From Sympetrum striolatum (taxonomy: Eukaryota; Arthropoda; Insecta; Odonata; Libellulidae): a stretch of DNA of 64,000 nt. Within the stretch, counting starts at the first letter, position 1, and every line of letters begins with the position of its first letter. Shown here in pieces: positions 11,721 through 22,219 of the stretch. The notes below the pieces were generated by a model that searched no databases, had not been told where the DNA came from, and was given only the letters and a program-made list of their open reading frames with translations. The DNA lies in the NCBI GenBank assembly GCA_947579665.1, contig OX388351.1, forward strand, positions 52,956,939-53,020,938, written 5' to 3'. Both the position numbers and the translations under genes were made by a program.

Positions 11721-12667
11721 ATCAACTGCGTTTTCACTTTGATAAGTATTGAAAGATATCCATGAGTGTCTATATCGCTGTTAAATTTTCTTCGCTATAA
11801 CGAAGATATTATATGTGAATCTTCATCAAAATTCTACTAACAAAATTGTTTCAGAAATTCTTCTCTTCGGAGAATGTGTTAGCGATTTCATTGAAGAAAG
11901 ATGCTCGAATATTATTCTTAATACTGCTCATGAAATATTTCTTTTTATATTGTTTTTTTAGTCTTAATTAAATTAAAATGGTAGGTTATCGTTTAGTTAT
12001 CTAAAATGGTTTATTCATAGTGCTTACAGAAGTCGATTATATTGCAATTCGGATTTATCACTTAATATTATTTAGTTTATATTATTAATTATTAGTCCGG
12101 CTTAATGTTTCCATCAATTTTTGTTTGAAAAATCACTCGATAAAAATATAATTTATTTTCACTTTCTTTTCAGAATAATATCGGTTTTATATTGAAAAAT
12201 ATTCGCATTATAGATAAATAAGTGCATTAATGAGGAGTGGTTGGAGTATTTACGAGGCGGATAGTTGATGAAATCATAGCGATATTGTACTTCCCTTTAT
12301 ATTCTGGTAATCGTTCTTTAAAATCAAAGCAATAGGAATTATAACCAAGCCTTGAATAAAGGGTAGTTGTTATGTTTCTTTAAATTGACTCGGAGTCTTT
12401 CAATAAGATGCGTGGGTTGGAAACGAAAAAACTCGTCCTTCATGAAATCGGCGGATTTCTTAAAGCGGTCGTTTGAAAGCTCGAGTCACCCTTTACTTCC
12501 CGTTTCTGATAAACGAAACTTGATTTCGCTCTCCGAGAAAATTGGTTTTCAGATTATACGCTTTTATTCTATATCAGTCGGATGTTTTTCATAAGATACC
12601 AAGTTATCGTATTTTACGCAGATTCTCTGCCATTTCGAAAAATTCCTCAAAATGTTATGCTCGGAGG
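11721..12667. other. No assignable feature
   Basis: AT-rich sequence. The 75-codon frame at 12367-12594 is not protein-like in any way I recognise. Confidence 0.4.
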
Positions 12668-12668
12668 A

Positions 12669-12764
12669 ATTCTCTCGGTAGAGGTGCCAAGTTATGCTAG
12701 GAATTCGTCGGTTTGAAAATCGAAACCTCCTCTATCGGCAAGGTAAAACTCTGTAGAGAGAATT
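12669..12764. repeat. Imperfect 96-bp foldback
   Basis: The outer arms AATTCTCTC (12669) and GAGAGAATT (12756) and an inner pair GGTTT (12710) and AAACC (12723) share almost the same centre, near 12717. Weaker pairing lies between them. It may be a decayed foldback element or a structured RNA; no flanking target duplication is evident. Confidence 0.3.
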
Positions 12765-14519
12765 AAGCTTACCGGGCTTAATGAGGTAGTTTGCCTCCAC
12801 GTTCCCTAATCCAGAATGCTATTAATGGAAAACTTATACGTAAATTCAACACAATTACAATTGTTTTCCTGTGAAGGAGTTTTTATAGCAATTACTAGGA
12901 GTGAACAAATCAATGCCATTTATCAGCATATTTCATAGTATCTGATAGATATCTTATTTTCACCCCCATGACCAAGACAATAGTAAATACATGTACTACA
13001 TGAAAGATTTGTTTTTCACTCTCCCGTACTAAAATCCATCCCTTAGTATACAGTCTTTGAGATATAAATTGTCTAAAATTTCAGGTTTCGTGATTTTTAG
13101 ATTATAAATGAATCTTTTATTGAAGTCATGTTTCGCATTGCTCCGTGTTAACATCGGAAGGGAATTCTTTTAGTCATTTGGGTTATGAATAAATATTTTT
13201 ATACTTTGGGACCAAAATGCTGTTAAAATTGGTGGTTATAAAATGTATCTACATTGTTATATTTCGTTTTTGGTTGAGCAGTTAATCGTATTTTGTCATT
13301 CCGTATTTTTCCTATGGACAAAATTTGTAATGTAGTCGTATATTATCCGAAGTCATATAAGGATTTACGCCTGAAGACCTGTGAAAGTCCTAATTAAAAC
13401 AAAACATTGATGCGATTAAAGTAGTTTGGATTTATACACTGGTAGTTTTAGTTGTGAATGTAGAGAATAATCTACTAACCCTTCCCTGTAATTAGAGGGA
13501 GGAGGTTCAGAGGAGAGTTCAGCGAAATTACATTCTCAGTGGAAGTAACCTATATAATTTAACCTCCCTGTTATTTCGGCCGTTCTGATACTGCGAGAAA
13601 GATCAGGGAAATAGACGCTAAAACAAATAGTTTCAAGAATTCATCCTTTCCGGGAACGATACGCGAAAGCAATCGATTGGGGAAGTAGTCATGGTGCTTG
13701 CACCCCCTTCCACACGCTATAAGGCAGCTTGCCTTTATATAGACATAGAATCTCTCCAAGAGGCAAGAAAATTATTTCTAACTCTTGTTTAGCAGTTAGC
13801 TTTCATATTGCTAGTTTTACCATTATAAACGTCGTACCTTCCGCCTAGGAAACATTAGGTATCACACAAAGAAAACTGTTTTACTTATATATTGTACATA
13901 TAAGAAAAATAGGATATAATATACTATTTTTTCGTCCATGGAAGAAAATATCCATAAATCCCAAAATACTTATTTTGTGCGCTGATCGTAAATATGGTCA
14001 CCGTTCATACGGAAATGCCGTCATCGTTGAGAAAAGCATTCTCGTAGTTGAAAAATTATATTTACTTTGGGGCGGTTTTTCCATATCGTACTATAGAAAT
14101 ATTTGGTAGATGATTCCGATGCGAGTTAGTTCATTTATAACTGAATTTTTATACCATTATGCCCATTGAGGAATTCTTGATAAATAACGTAAAATGATCT
14201 ATATTACCTTTTAATTATCTTTCGTGCATAGAAGGAGCATAGTAGATGTAGAGCACTTATGAAATCATGCCTTCAACTTCAACAAATATTTTCTCGATAC
14301 TGACACAATACGCTGGTGATTGCTGATCATGTTCGTGATCATCAAATAAGATCATCTTGTTAAAATGTTTTTTATCGATCTTTATAACCTACACCTTCGT
14401 GATGGAATCAAAATCGTTATTGAATGGAAATCTGCGCGTGTAACTTCCTCAGCAATGCTTCAGCTCTCGTCGCGTAGACTTCTTCCACATTTTAAGGAAG
14501 TCCCGTGCGCTAACATCTC
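12765..14519. other. No assignable feature
   Basis: Mostly AT-rich, with a modestly GC-richer stretch at 13480-13740 and a small hairpin near 13889-13910. No coding or mobile-element signature was recognised. Confidence 0.4.
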
Positions 14520-14995
14520 TTGCGGCAATGGTCTGGCCACAACGACAGATTAGGGAGGCGGCGGGGGGATGGGGGCTCGGGGGCCCGCTCCGTGGGGAGG
14601 AGGGGCCGCCGTCGAAGGCAGTGCCTCTCTAGTCCACGCAGGGAAGACTTCATTTCCGACGACCCGCCAATCTGGCCCCAAGGAGAGAGGGCCCGGCCCT
14701 ATGAGGCCAAGATCTCAGGTAGGACAACCCCTCTGCCCCCGCGCCACCCCCGGATACGCCCCCGCCCCCTTCCGCCCGGAGGCCAGCTATCTGCTCCACT
14801 CTCCTCCCCTTCCCTCGCAGCATCCGCGAGATCCTGTGTTTTGTGCTGCAGTTGGAGAAAGTTCCCGCAATGGCATGCATTTGCCCGTCTGCTCCGAGAG
14901 CGGGTTGGTTGAGAATTCTACTTCCTTAGTGTCATGGGAAGGATTTAACCGTAGACGCGGTCGTATTCGCGATGATTTACGGTGGATTAATTAAG
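14520..14995. promoter_or_regulatory. CpG-rich island with G-run cluster
   Basis: This is one of the two most GC-rich stretches in the window, with abrupt edges in AT-rich DNA. Runs of five or six G at 14563, 14571 and 14579 and of four G at 14594 and 14602 give strong G-quadruplex potential on the plus strand. Frames of 130, 141 and 76 codons overlap on both strands. Their P/R/G-rich translations are typical of GC-rich non-coding DNA and match no family I know. A promoter or first-exon region is plausible; contamination or assembly error is not indicated. Confidence 0.35.
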
Positions 14996-14999
14996 AGGA

Positions 15000-15389
15000 C
15001 TGGAGACTAGCTTAATAAGCACCCTGATTAAAAACAATGGAATTATATCATTATCTGTAACATAAGGCAGGGTTGGAGGACCTTTTGTGGCAAGAGTGCC
15101 ATATTTAATGAATATAAAGGGCTTGTGTAGCTTCCTGCTTCCGAACCATACAGTGAGGTGGTGATATTATTCATTTTACAATGTCAGCGATGCTATTAAG
15201 ATCTTGTATAAGACTTAAATGGTCGTCAATTGTCATTACTTTTAAGTAGAATCCACATTTGCTTTCTGTGGAACTTAATTTCGTGAATGAATAATGCAAA
15301 AAGATATTGGCCGCATGGGTTTCGCGTCCCGAAAATATTCTCTCGCGTGCCACTTTGGCTACACGTACTGTAGGTTCGCCACCCCCGCT
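15000..15389. other. No assignable feature
   Basis: The minus-strand 60-codon frame at 15171-15353 has a fairly protein-like sequence but matches nothing I can name. No RNA or repeat was recognised. Confidence 0.35.
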
Positions 15390-15800
15390 ATAAGATTAGG
15401 GGCCCAAATATCGTCCCATTGAAATATTCTTGCCTATAACTCAGGCCCAAACAAATATTTTTCAAAACAAAAAAATACCTTTGTTTAGCCAAAACGATCG
15501 AGTTTTAGGGACGGAAGTCGGTTATTAGATTTATGGTTATAAAGGTAGGAAAAAAATAATTTGTAAAAAAATGTCAAAATCCAATTTTCGAAAAAGTGTT
15601 CCCAATATCGTCCCCCCAAGAAAAACACCTTTTTCCCCAAGAATACAGGTGTAGCTGGTGTTGTGATTATCATAACCAATTTTTTCTCTTAACTGACACT
15701 TCGGGCCGTCCAATAATTTTATTCTACATGTATATGTTAAGTATTTTGCCAAACGATTTTGATGCATTTTAAGATATGACTGAAGTTTTTGCGCAGCTCA
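15390..15800. repeat. Repeat-like block with two CCCAATATCGTCCC direct copies
   Basis: CCCAAATATCGTCCC (15403-15417) recurs as CCCAATATCGTCCC (15601-15614), 198 bp away in the same orientation. Each is followed by an A-rich run leading to an ACCTTT word. The block has long A and T homopolymer runs and poly-C stretches unlike its neighbours, which suggests an inserted element or an internally duplicated repeat unit. No terminal repeats or target duplication were found, and the class is unknown. Confidence 0.35.
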
Positions 15801-16929
15801 GCGGTGGAAGAGAATACCATTTTTTTCAATTAAAAGGGACTAAATTTCTACCTATTATTCCAACGTAATTTAAAAATTGAAAATTCATAATTCTTCTGAT
15901 TGCGTCATCGTTACATCAGAACTGCTGTCATCTGTGTTCTCTCAAAAATTAATGAAAATAATAATTTGGGCATCATGACGATTCAATGGGTGTCGGTCCA
16001 ATTATCTAACTGCATTCTTATGTCAAGGTTTGTGAATATATTTTCAAATAAATATACTTTAATTAATTTAATAAGTGGATTCTGCAGGTTATTTCCTCTC
16101 CCTCTAAGAAGATTTTTTTGACACACCTCAGCTTCTAAATAATATTGACATTGCTGACGAGATGTATCGCTTTATATGTTCCCTTAATATACAAGGACAT
16201 TTATGTGAATTCTTTTTCAATTCAGGCTCTCCATCTTTCCTCATATCCCTCGGTTTTCAGAATTAAATTTTATGTATCATCTCAAGTAATAAATATATTA
16301 TTCTTTATTGATCCTTTATTGAATACCGTCACAACGGTCAATACGTTTAACATTTGATTTTTTCAAATTTAAGACTTCTTCCTTGTTTTGTGGTTCCAAA
16401 GTATACAATTTTCCTCTATTTCAATATCTGGTCTAAATCAGCGATATCCTAACCGAATTCGAAGCCTATATTTAGGGTTTAGCGATTGTATTATTCATTG
16501 CTGATAAGAGATATCGATGGAGAATAAGGATGTGGGAATTGTGGGCTCAGGCGTGTACACCAGTGGTGGCATTTACATCACAAAATATTCTAGTTAGAAT
16601 GAATAGCTCTTCAGGCCATTAAAACTTTCTTAGCTTTTTTATCTTTTAAGTTTGCTCTTGGAGATATAATTTCATCCTACGGCTCTCGGAGCACAGGCAT
16701 AATTTCTCCAAAGTTAGATTGAATTAAAATTTAGTTATTATTAAAATCAAATTCTACGTTATTTTCTTTGTCACATAATATGTAATGACCAAATATTTTC
16801 CTAAACTTTTCCAATTCAGTCTACTCAGATTTGTTTGCAAGGAATGTTTCAAGGATTGTTCGGAGGTGTCTATAAGTCCTAATAATTCTTCATTACATGT
16901 TTACATGAGTTCGCTCAGGATTCTGTTGG
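15801..16929. other. No assignable feature
   Basis: AT-rich sequence with short chance frames. If the LINE remnant at 16930-17290 (minus) once had its 3' end here, I cannot recognise it. Confidence 0.4.
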
Positions 16930-17290
16930 GTTAGGAAACGGTAGTTTGAATTCATTTTGCACTCCCTGAGAGTCATAGTTACCTCTTACTCTATTTCTCC
17001 TCCTCAAGATGTAGAGATTTCCTTTGCCAATCTGTTTTAAACCTTTCTTCCTCTACCGGGTGGTTTATCTTTTCTTTTATGTGGTAGGAACGAGCGTACG
17101 TTGTTTAGTTCTTCTTGCCACAAATGTTAGATCATGATGCTCGAAGTCTCACGTATACCTCAGCGGAGGTTACCGTGGTAATCATTTGACCTCTGTCACG
17201 TTATCAAATCCGTGCATCTAGAGCGTAACATGAAAAGACTGAGGGTCCAAAAGCGTGCCTTGCGGAACCCGACTTCAAAGTGAAATGAGG
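16930..17290 (-). pseudogene. Degraded LINE reverse transcriptase core
   Basis: Read on the minus strand, 17276 to 17243 translates as S-R-V-P-Q-G-T-L-L and, after a one-base frameshift, G-P-S-V-F-S-C-Y. This matches the non-LTR reverse transcriptase motif SGVPQGTVLGPLLFLCY. About 40 residues further on, 17155 to 17117 gives Y-V-R-L-R-A followed by a broken stretch where VRLFADD-x-x-I-Y is expected; the catalytic aspartates are disrupted. Near 16965 a trace of the M-x-F-N-P motif may survive. Stops and frameshifts show it is dead. The motif set fits Jockey/CR1-like LINEs. It may or may not belong to the family of the hairpin tail repeat. Confidence 0.55.
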
Positions 17291-17539
17291 TAGCTCTAGT
17301 ATTTACCAAAGATAGCATTAGGAGGAATATTTGGGCTTTAAGCTAATTTGTGATGAGTTCCTTATTTTACGTCTGTTGGATATTTTCATCTTATTGACGT
17401 GATAGTTAAAGAGAGAAATATTTCTCGGATTTTGCGAAGATTTTTTATCTCAGTGAAGCACCATAGCAAATAAATATTTTCTTCCGTTGGCAGGTCTTTG
17501 AGGTCGCTAGTTATCTAAGTCTCAGAAAAGACATACAGG

Positions 17540-17645
17540 AGAATTAGAACTGGATCGGGACTCGAACCCGGATCTCCCAAAAAATCCCAAATAACCAATT
17601 GCCGGGTGTTTTCTCTATGAAGCTCTACAAAGTCTCCCAAGGGCA
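17540..17645 (-). repeat. tRNA-derived SINE, head-to-head partner A
   Basis: On the minus strand a full Pol III B box (GGTTCGAGTCC within 17556-17571) is flanked by a CCGGG...CCCG-like T arm. A degenerate A-box and D-arm-like stretch (AGAGCTTCATAGAG) lies near 17620-17633. Downstream on the minus strand is a TCTCCTGTATGTCTTTTC tail. It points away from the plus-strand SINE that starts at 17660, so the two tRNA-like heads face each other about 15-20 bp apart. Confidence 0.5.
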
Positions 17646-17659
17646 TGTTAGAATTTCCT

Positions 17660-17760
17660 GGCCGTATAGCTCAATTGGTAGGACAACCAACCGGCATTTG
17701 AAAGATGCTGGTTCGAAGCCAGGTCCTATCAGATATTTTTCATGTCTGTTCGCTCTTGGG
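17660..17760 (+). repeat. tRNA-derived SINE, head-to-head partner B
   Basis: A box TAGCTCAATTGG at 17667-17678 and B box GGTTCGAAGCC at 17710-17720 both fit the consensus, 43 bp apart as in a real tRNA. A T arm (CTGG/CCAG) and a stem GGCAT/ATGCT with loop TTGAAAG can be drawn, but these two helices overlap. The acceptor ends do not pair, so this is tRNA-derived and not a working tRNA. It continues into a tail TCAGATATTTTTCATGTCTG that is shared with the locus at 40195. A CT-rich stretch to about 18020 may be the rest of the SINE body. Confidence 0.6.
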
Positions 17761-18020
17761 AATAGCTAGTCACTGTTTGTAACCAATCCTGCTATTCCTT
17801 CAGGCTGTACACAGGGTTAATGTGTCCAGTTTTGTGTTTCCCCAGAGATTCCCGTATCTGCCTGCATATCTCTCTTCATTTTCTCCCTAGAATTCCTCTC
17901 CCTCAAACCCCTGCCCCTCTCCTAGCCACTTCCTCTTTTTGGTCTTGTTTCCTGCCATCATTTGGGTCGTTACACTTGCTCTATGCAGCATCGCAGGACG
18001 TGAGAAGGTTTTTGGGTAAA

Positions 18021-19614
18021 TAACGACTGAGGTGGCGAGGCCTTTATCAAGTCTGATAAATTGTTTTCCGTTATCTTCTTGGACGAGTCTTAATGTCTCA
18101 AAAAGTTGAAATTTCCTGCTCGCTCAAGGATTTAATTCAGAACTTCCGCAGGAGGTTATCATGTCATTTAGATTCTTTTCAACGTTTCGTAGAGGAAATT
18201 TGCGTATCTGTTTAATTTCCGCATTTCCAATATAACAGGAGAAAGATTGTCTCCGATTTACTTCAATTTCACATCTGCTTCCTCGTTTAAGACTTAAAGT
18301 CGAGCCAAAATTAAAATCCGTCTGCGATGAATGAAAGATCGGAAGTTGGTTTTTGATTATAGTCTTTTTTGCAACGTGCTCAGTACTCGTTGTTAGTTTT
18401 ATTGTTTATTCCTAAAACAAATGCATTTGATATGTAATTTATACATTGAGCTCATTTTAGGAAATTAGCTCTGAAAGGATCATGCAGTACTTGTCTGAAG
18501 AATCCGTTTAGGATTAATGCTTCTTTATAGTTATGGCAACTTAACTACTTAACAGTTTAAATGAAGCCAACCATTCCGTTATTTGCTTTTTGTCTCTCAA
18601 TTTTGTGGATCAGTTTCGTTTATTTTTTTGGTTCTTAGAAAGTGCCAAATTTCGTAACGGTTCTTGTCCTCTTCAGCACAAGGAAGAGTGATAACTATCC
18701 AATTATCTATTTAAAATTGTTAAATAAGTTTTCAATGGCGCTTTCGTTTTAGAATGAGGGGTTTCTTAATTATAGCCTATTTTAGTGCGCGTAGTAACAT
18801 CAAGCAGCCCGTAAAGGGAAAATTTTCTTGAAATACATTATTAAATGTCTGACCCATTCAGCTACTGCTCAAGTCTTCATCTAAGAATTTTTCTAATGTT
18901 TCAGAGGAATGAAAAAAAAATGTACGTTACATTACTTGTTGTGTTTGGCTCGGCAAGAAATAATGTAAGTTTTCGTTCCTTTTTATTTTTCTATGAAACT
19001 AGAGTTTGTTTTTTTCTATTTTTAAGCTTAGAGGAAATATATCCGTCTTATGTTCACCTCTCAGAGTTTTATTTAGAATTTACATATATCAGATAAGGAA
19101 GATTATTTATTTTTTAAGGATTTATAACAGAATAAGTTGTCTTTTGGGCACGAACTTAGAAAGTATAGGACTGGAAACTGCTGAAATTTTTTGGCTTCCT
19201 TAATGTCCGCATCCGCGAGATGGCAGCCGCAAGATAGCAGCACTGAAGCTCGCCCTTTGAAACCATACTCTCATATGGAGTAAATGGAAAAAATAACACG
19301 ATTATGATACTTTTTCCCTGTTTTTCTTTGTGGGAGTAGTATATACGAAAGATGGAATTCAGAGTTAGTGATTTATCCATTAATAAGTACTTAAACAATT
19401 TAATAAAATGGGCAAATTAGTAAATCCGAAGAATAAGTGCAGGTTGCCTTCAGGGCACACCACAAGTAACTTCGTCGCTGTGAAAACATTATTCGTAGAT
19501 CAGCGAAGTGCAATGTATTCCGCTAGGATACACAGAAAATAATTTATCCTTTATAAATTACCAATGTTACATCTACTTTCAACTAGGCCTTTTAAAACTA
19601 GAATCGCAGGATGC
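18021..19614. other. No assignable feature
   Basis: Mixed to AT-rich sequence. No gene, RNA or repeat was recognised over about 1.6 kb; the open frames at 18845-19398 are F/L/Y-rich and look like chance. Confidence 0.4.
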
Positions 19615-19727
19615 ACATGGGTGGTCTGAAAAGTTTCCGACATTTCAACATTTCTTGACATGCTTTCTGAAAATGTTCTGAAGATGTCTGAAGAATCTGG
19701 GGTTAGAAATTTTTCAGACCACCCTCG
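19615..19727. mobile_element. Mariner-type MITE, about 113 bp
   Basis: Inverted termini GGGTGGTCTGAAAAGTTTC (from 19619) and its near-complement ending at 19727 share a perfect 14-bp core (GGGTGGTCTGAAAA) and about 20 of 23 positions. The right end reads CCACCCTCG followed by TA. The GGGTGGTCTGAAAAGTTTC terminus is typical of mariner elements in insects. The interior is too short for a transposase, so this is a non-autonomous deletion derivative. The left terminal bases and left TA are degraded. Confidence 0.7.
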
Positions 19728-20917
19728 TATTATTACCCCTTGATGAATCCCTCTTGAATTATAAAAAATACTTCATTGATTGTTGAATACAATTATTTTA
19801 TTGTCTTAAGCATTGGTCCAAGTCGGCTATATGAAGCATTTGAAAGTATCATCAAAAGAAATAACATTTTGGTCCATATTTTTCCTTTCAGTATTATAAT
19901 TTTTCGTCAATATCAAGGTAATTCAACATGATTACGTATTTCGATACGTTATACACAGTGTATTGAAATGTTACAATTACTGGACCAGGTGGAAGAATTA
20001 CTGGAGGAAGTGAATGAAGTAGGACGTGCCCAAGTACCCTCACGCATAGACTTCGAATCGGGTCAGACTTATTGCGATGCATATTGAAAAAGTACCGCTG
20101 AAGTCGAGGGAAAGAACGTTTCTTGCCGATTATATTCCACATTAAATTACGTTCGTTTCTGAGCTGCCGAGTCGACGTCATCCTCGCCACCCTTCTTGTG
20201 TTCGAGAGGAAGTGGTGGCCACCAGATAAGACAAAAGTAATGCGGTTTGCCAGTCTCTTTTCTTCTCTCCCTTTCCCTGGCGTGTGCGATGTTTTTCAGG
20301 CTCTCCGTTAGCCACAGCTCTGCAATCCTAAGGTTACGAAATTGCACTGGAGTTGGAAATGGGAGATAATGTACAATTACGGCTACAGGAAGCCCTTTCT
20401 TTAATTATTAGAGGGGCTCTTTATCGGAGTATATCTACCCTTCCAAGCGACGCTGAAAAGTTTCCTCTGATGGAGTGTGCCCACCGCAATGGATTGGAAA
20501 TGAGCTTTTTTTGGATTTTTGACCCCGCAAGATCTTGGTAATTGTCCCATTTGCGTTATACGTATCAAGCCACATAAACGGAATGCTTCTGTGCGTAAAA
20601 TAATATTAGCTTTAAATTTAAATTCAACAGATGAAGCCTTCATGACGCATAAGTCCATCTTCACAGCTAATAAAACAGATCACGTACTCGTACTTCTTCT
20701 GTAGGAAAGGTTCCACTAATTTTCAGGTAAAAGAATTACAGTAACTGTTTCGTTTGTTGTAATTTAAATTTAACTCTCTATGAAGTCCTTTCTTCCTGTC
20801 TTTCTCCTGTAACAATTTCCGCTTTTCATTATTCTGGGATTTTAGCTACCATTAGACCTTGATAGTTGATCCACTTGCGTTAATATTATTAAGCTACGTT
20901 CACTGATAGTTTATGTA
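19728..20917. other. No assignable feature
   Basis: AT-rich with a GC-richer part at about 19980-20300. Several short overlapping frames on both strands match nothing I recognise. Confidence 0.4.
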
Positions 20918-20994
20918 CACTCCTGGCCAAAATTAACGCAGCACCCGCCGTAAGGATCGCTAGGGAGGTGCTGCGTTAATTTTGGCCAGGAGTG
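20918..20994. mobile_element. Tc1/mariner-like MITE with perfect 28-bp inverted repeats
   Basis: The arms 20918-20945 and 20967-20994 are perfect inverted repeats starting CACTCCTGGCCAAAATTA, with a 21-bp centre. TA lies immediately outside both ends (20916-20917 and 20995-20996), the target duplication of the Tc1/mariner superfamily, and TGGCCAAAATTA-like termini are common in that group. At 77 bp it is little more than two joined ends. The arms show no mismatch, so either the insertion is young or something keeps the arms alike. The transcript would fold into a 28-bp hairpin. Confidence 0.75.
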
Positions 20995-21638
20995 TACGTA
21001 AAGTAATTGTAGATAGAAGTTTTGTACCCAATGAACACGTTGCTCCCTAAGTTTTCCGTATAAAAATGTCTAGCTTTTAATAACTACGAAAAGGATGTTG
21101 TTTGTTCATTGCCACGCTGCGTTTGATTATGACATTTTGATGTGTGGTTAAATTTCGAAAGCGCATTGAGCAACCTTCAGGGCTTTTCCAGAGTTGCTTT
21201 TTTCCTTTTTATTGATGAAAAGAAGGGGTAGTTATTATTTCCTGGTTCTAGAGATTCTTAAGAATTTTTTTTGATTAAATATCTCAATTCATTCACCATT
21301 TATATGTCAAGGGTCGCAAAGAAGAAATAATTTACTGAAGTAGTGTTACGACTCAATGTTGCCTTCTACGTCGTAGTTATTATTTCAGTAAGATACAGTT
21401 TTTCATTTTTCGTTGCCTCATTTTTTTATTAAAAATTAAAAAAATTCGAATACCAACGAAGTATTCACTAAGCTGAAGCAATATCAATTTATCAGATTTA
21501 GAAGTATAAAATTGCATGATGTTGAGAACGAGAATATAAGCATTAATGAAGAAATTTTTAAATTAAGAACTTACATATATTTTACCTATATCAATAGTGC
21601 AAATGGTGCAACAGGACATTTGGTGTCGAGGCACTATA
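20995..21638. other. No assignable feature
   Basis: AT-rich sequence up to the target-site duplication of the SINE that follows. Confidence 0.4.
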
Positions 21639-21650
21639 TAATCCTTACCT

Positions 21651-21848
21651 GGGGGCTCCCGGACAGTCATGTGGACTGTGCGTTTGCCTTTGGTGTAAGC
21701 GGTCCCGGGTTCAATTCCAGCCAATATGCAAAAGCACTTTTATCATTAAGTAAGATACAGAATTTGAAAAAGTTAAATTTCAAGCAAAGGGGCTGTAAAT
21801 TCAATAACACCAAAAAATTAAGAGGGCTTTCAGTCTGCTGTTTTTTTT
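21651..21848 (+). mobile_element. tRNA-derived SINE with 12-bp target-site duplication
   Basis: A perfect 12-bp direct repeat, TAATCCTTACCT, flanks this 198-bp insert (21639-21650 and 21849-21860). The insert begins GGGGGCTCCCGG, has a D-arm-like stem ACAGT/ACTGT, a tRNA-like GCGTTTGCC...GTAAGCGG segment and a full B box GGTTCAATTCC at 21709-21719. It ends in a run of about nine T. The duplication and homopolymer end mark a retrotransposed copy. The A box is degenerate and T-arm pairing has decayed. A short (CTA)n run lies just outside the right duplication. Confidence 0.7.
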
Positions 21849-22027
21849 TAATCCTTACCTCTACTACTACTACTATAAAATATAATTTTAATGCAAACCC
21901 CTCAGCTTGTTGATTATTTAGAATCCGTAGCCAAATCAATTTCTAAAAAAATGTTTTAAATAAAAAATATTTTCAATTTTCTAAGGATTCATAAAAGAAT
22001 AATTTATTCTTGGATCGTGCGTACACT

Positions 22028-22219
22028 TTAGGAGGTATCCTGAATTAAATGTTCGAGATCAATCAGTCTTGCATCATACAAAAATGCTGTATTAAGTAAA
22101 ATATAATTTTGCCTTTGTTCTGATAAACGTGGAAGTAGAAAATAGTCACCAAATAAAATAACGTAATTATATTTTGATTCATGCTTTTCGTTGCAGTCTT
22201 GACTTTTTTTGTCAACCAA
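22028..22219 (-). pseudogene. LINE endonuclease-domain fragment
   Basis: The minus-strand frame contains SKYNYVILFGDYFLLP followed about 12 residues later by NYILLNTAFLYDARLIDLEHLI and a stop. This matches the conserved part of the AP-type endonuclease of Jockey/CR1/I-like LINEs: Y-x-x-V-I-L-x-G-D-F-N-L-P, then L-L-x-x-x-x-x-x-G-L-x-Q-L-V. The signature asparagine of GDFN is lost (GDYF). No flanking reverse transcriptase is recognisable, so it is an isolated scrap. Confidence 0.5.

Noticed and set aside
12781..12800. let-7-like TGAGGTAGT word
   Set aside because: Only the first nine bases agree and no matching hairpin surrounds it.
14520..14994. 130- and 141-codon frames as genes
   Set aside because: They overlap in different phases with another on the opposite strand in very GC-rich DNA, and are P/R/G-rich with no domain.
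17660..17732. A functional tRNA gene (the loop could be read as a GAA anticodon)
   Set aside because: A and B boxes are good, but the acceptor stem does not pair and the anticodon and T stems overlap, so this is a SINE head.
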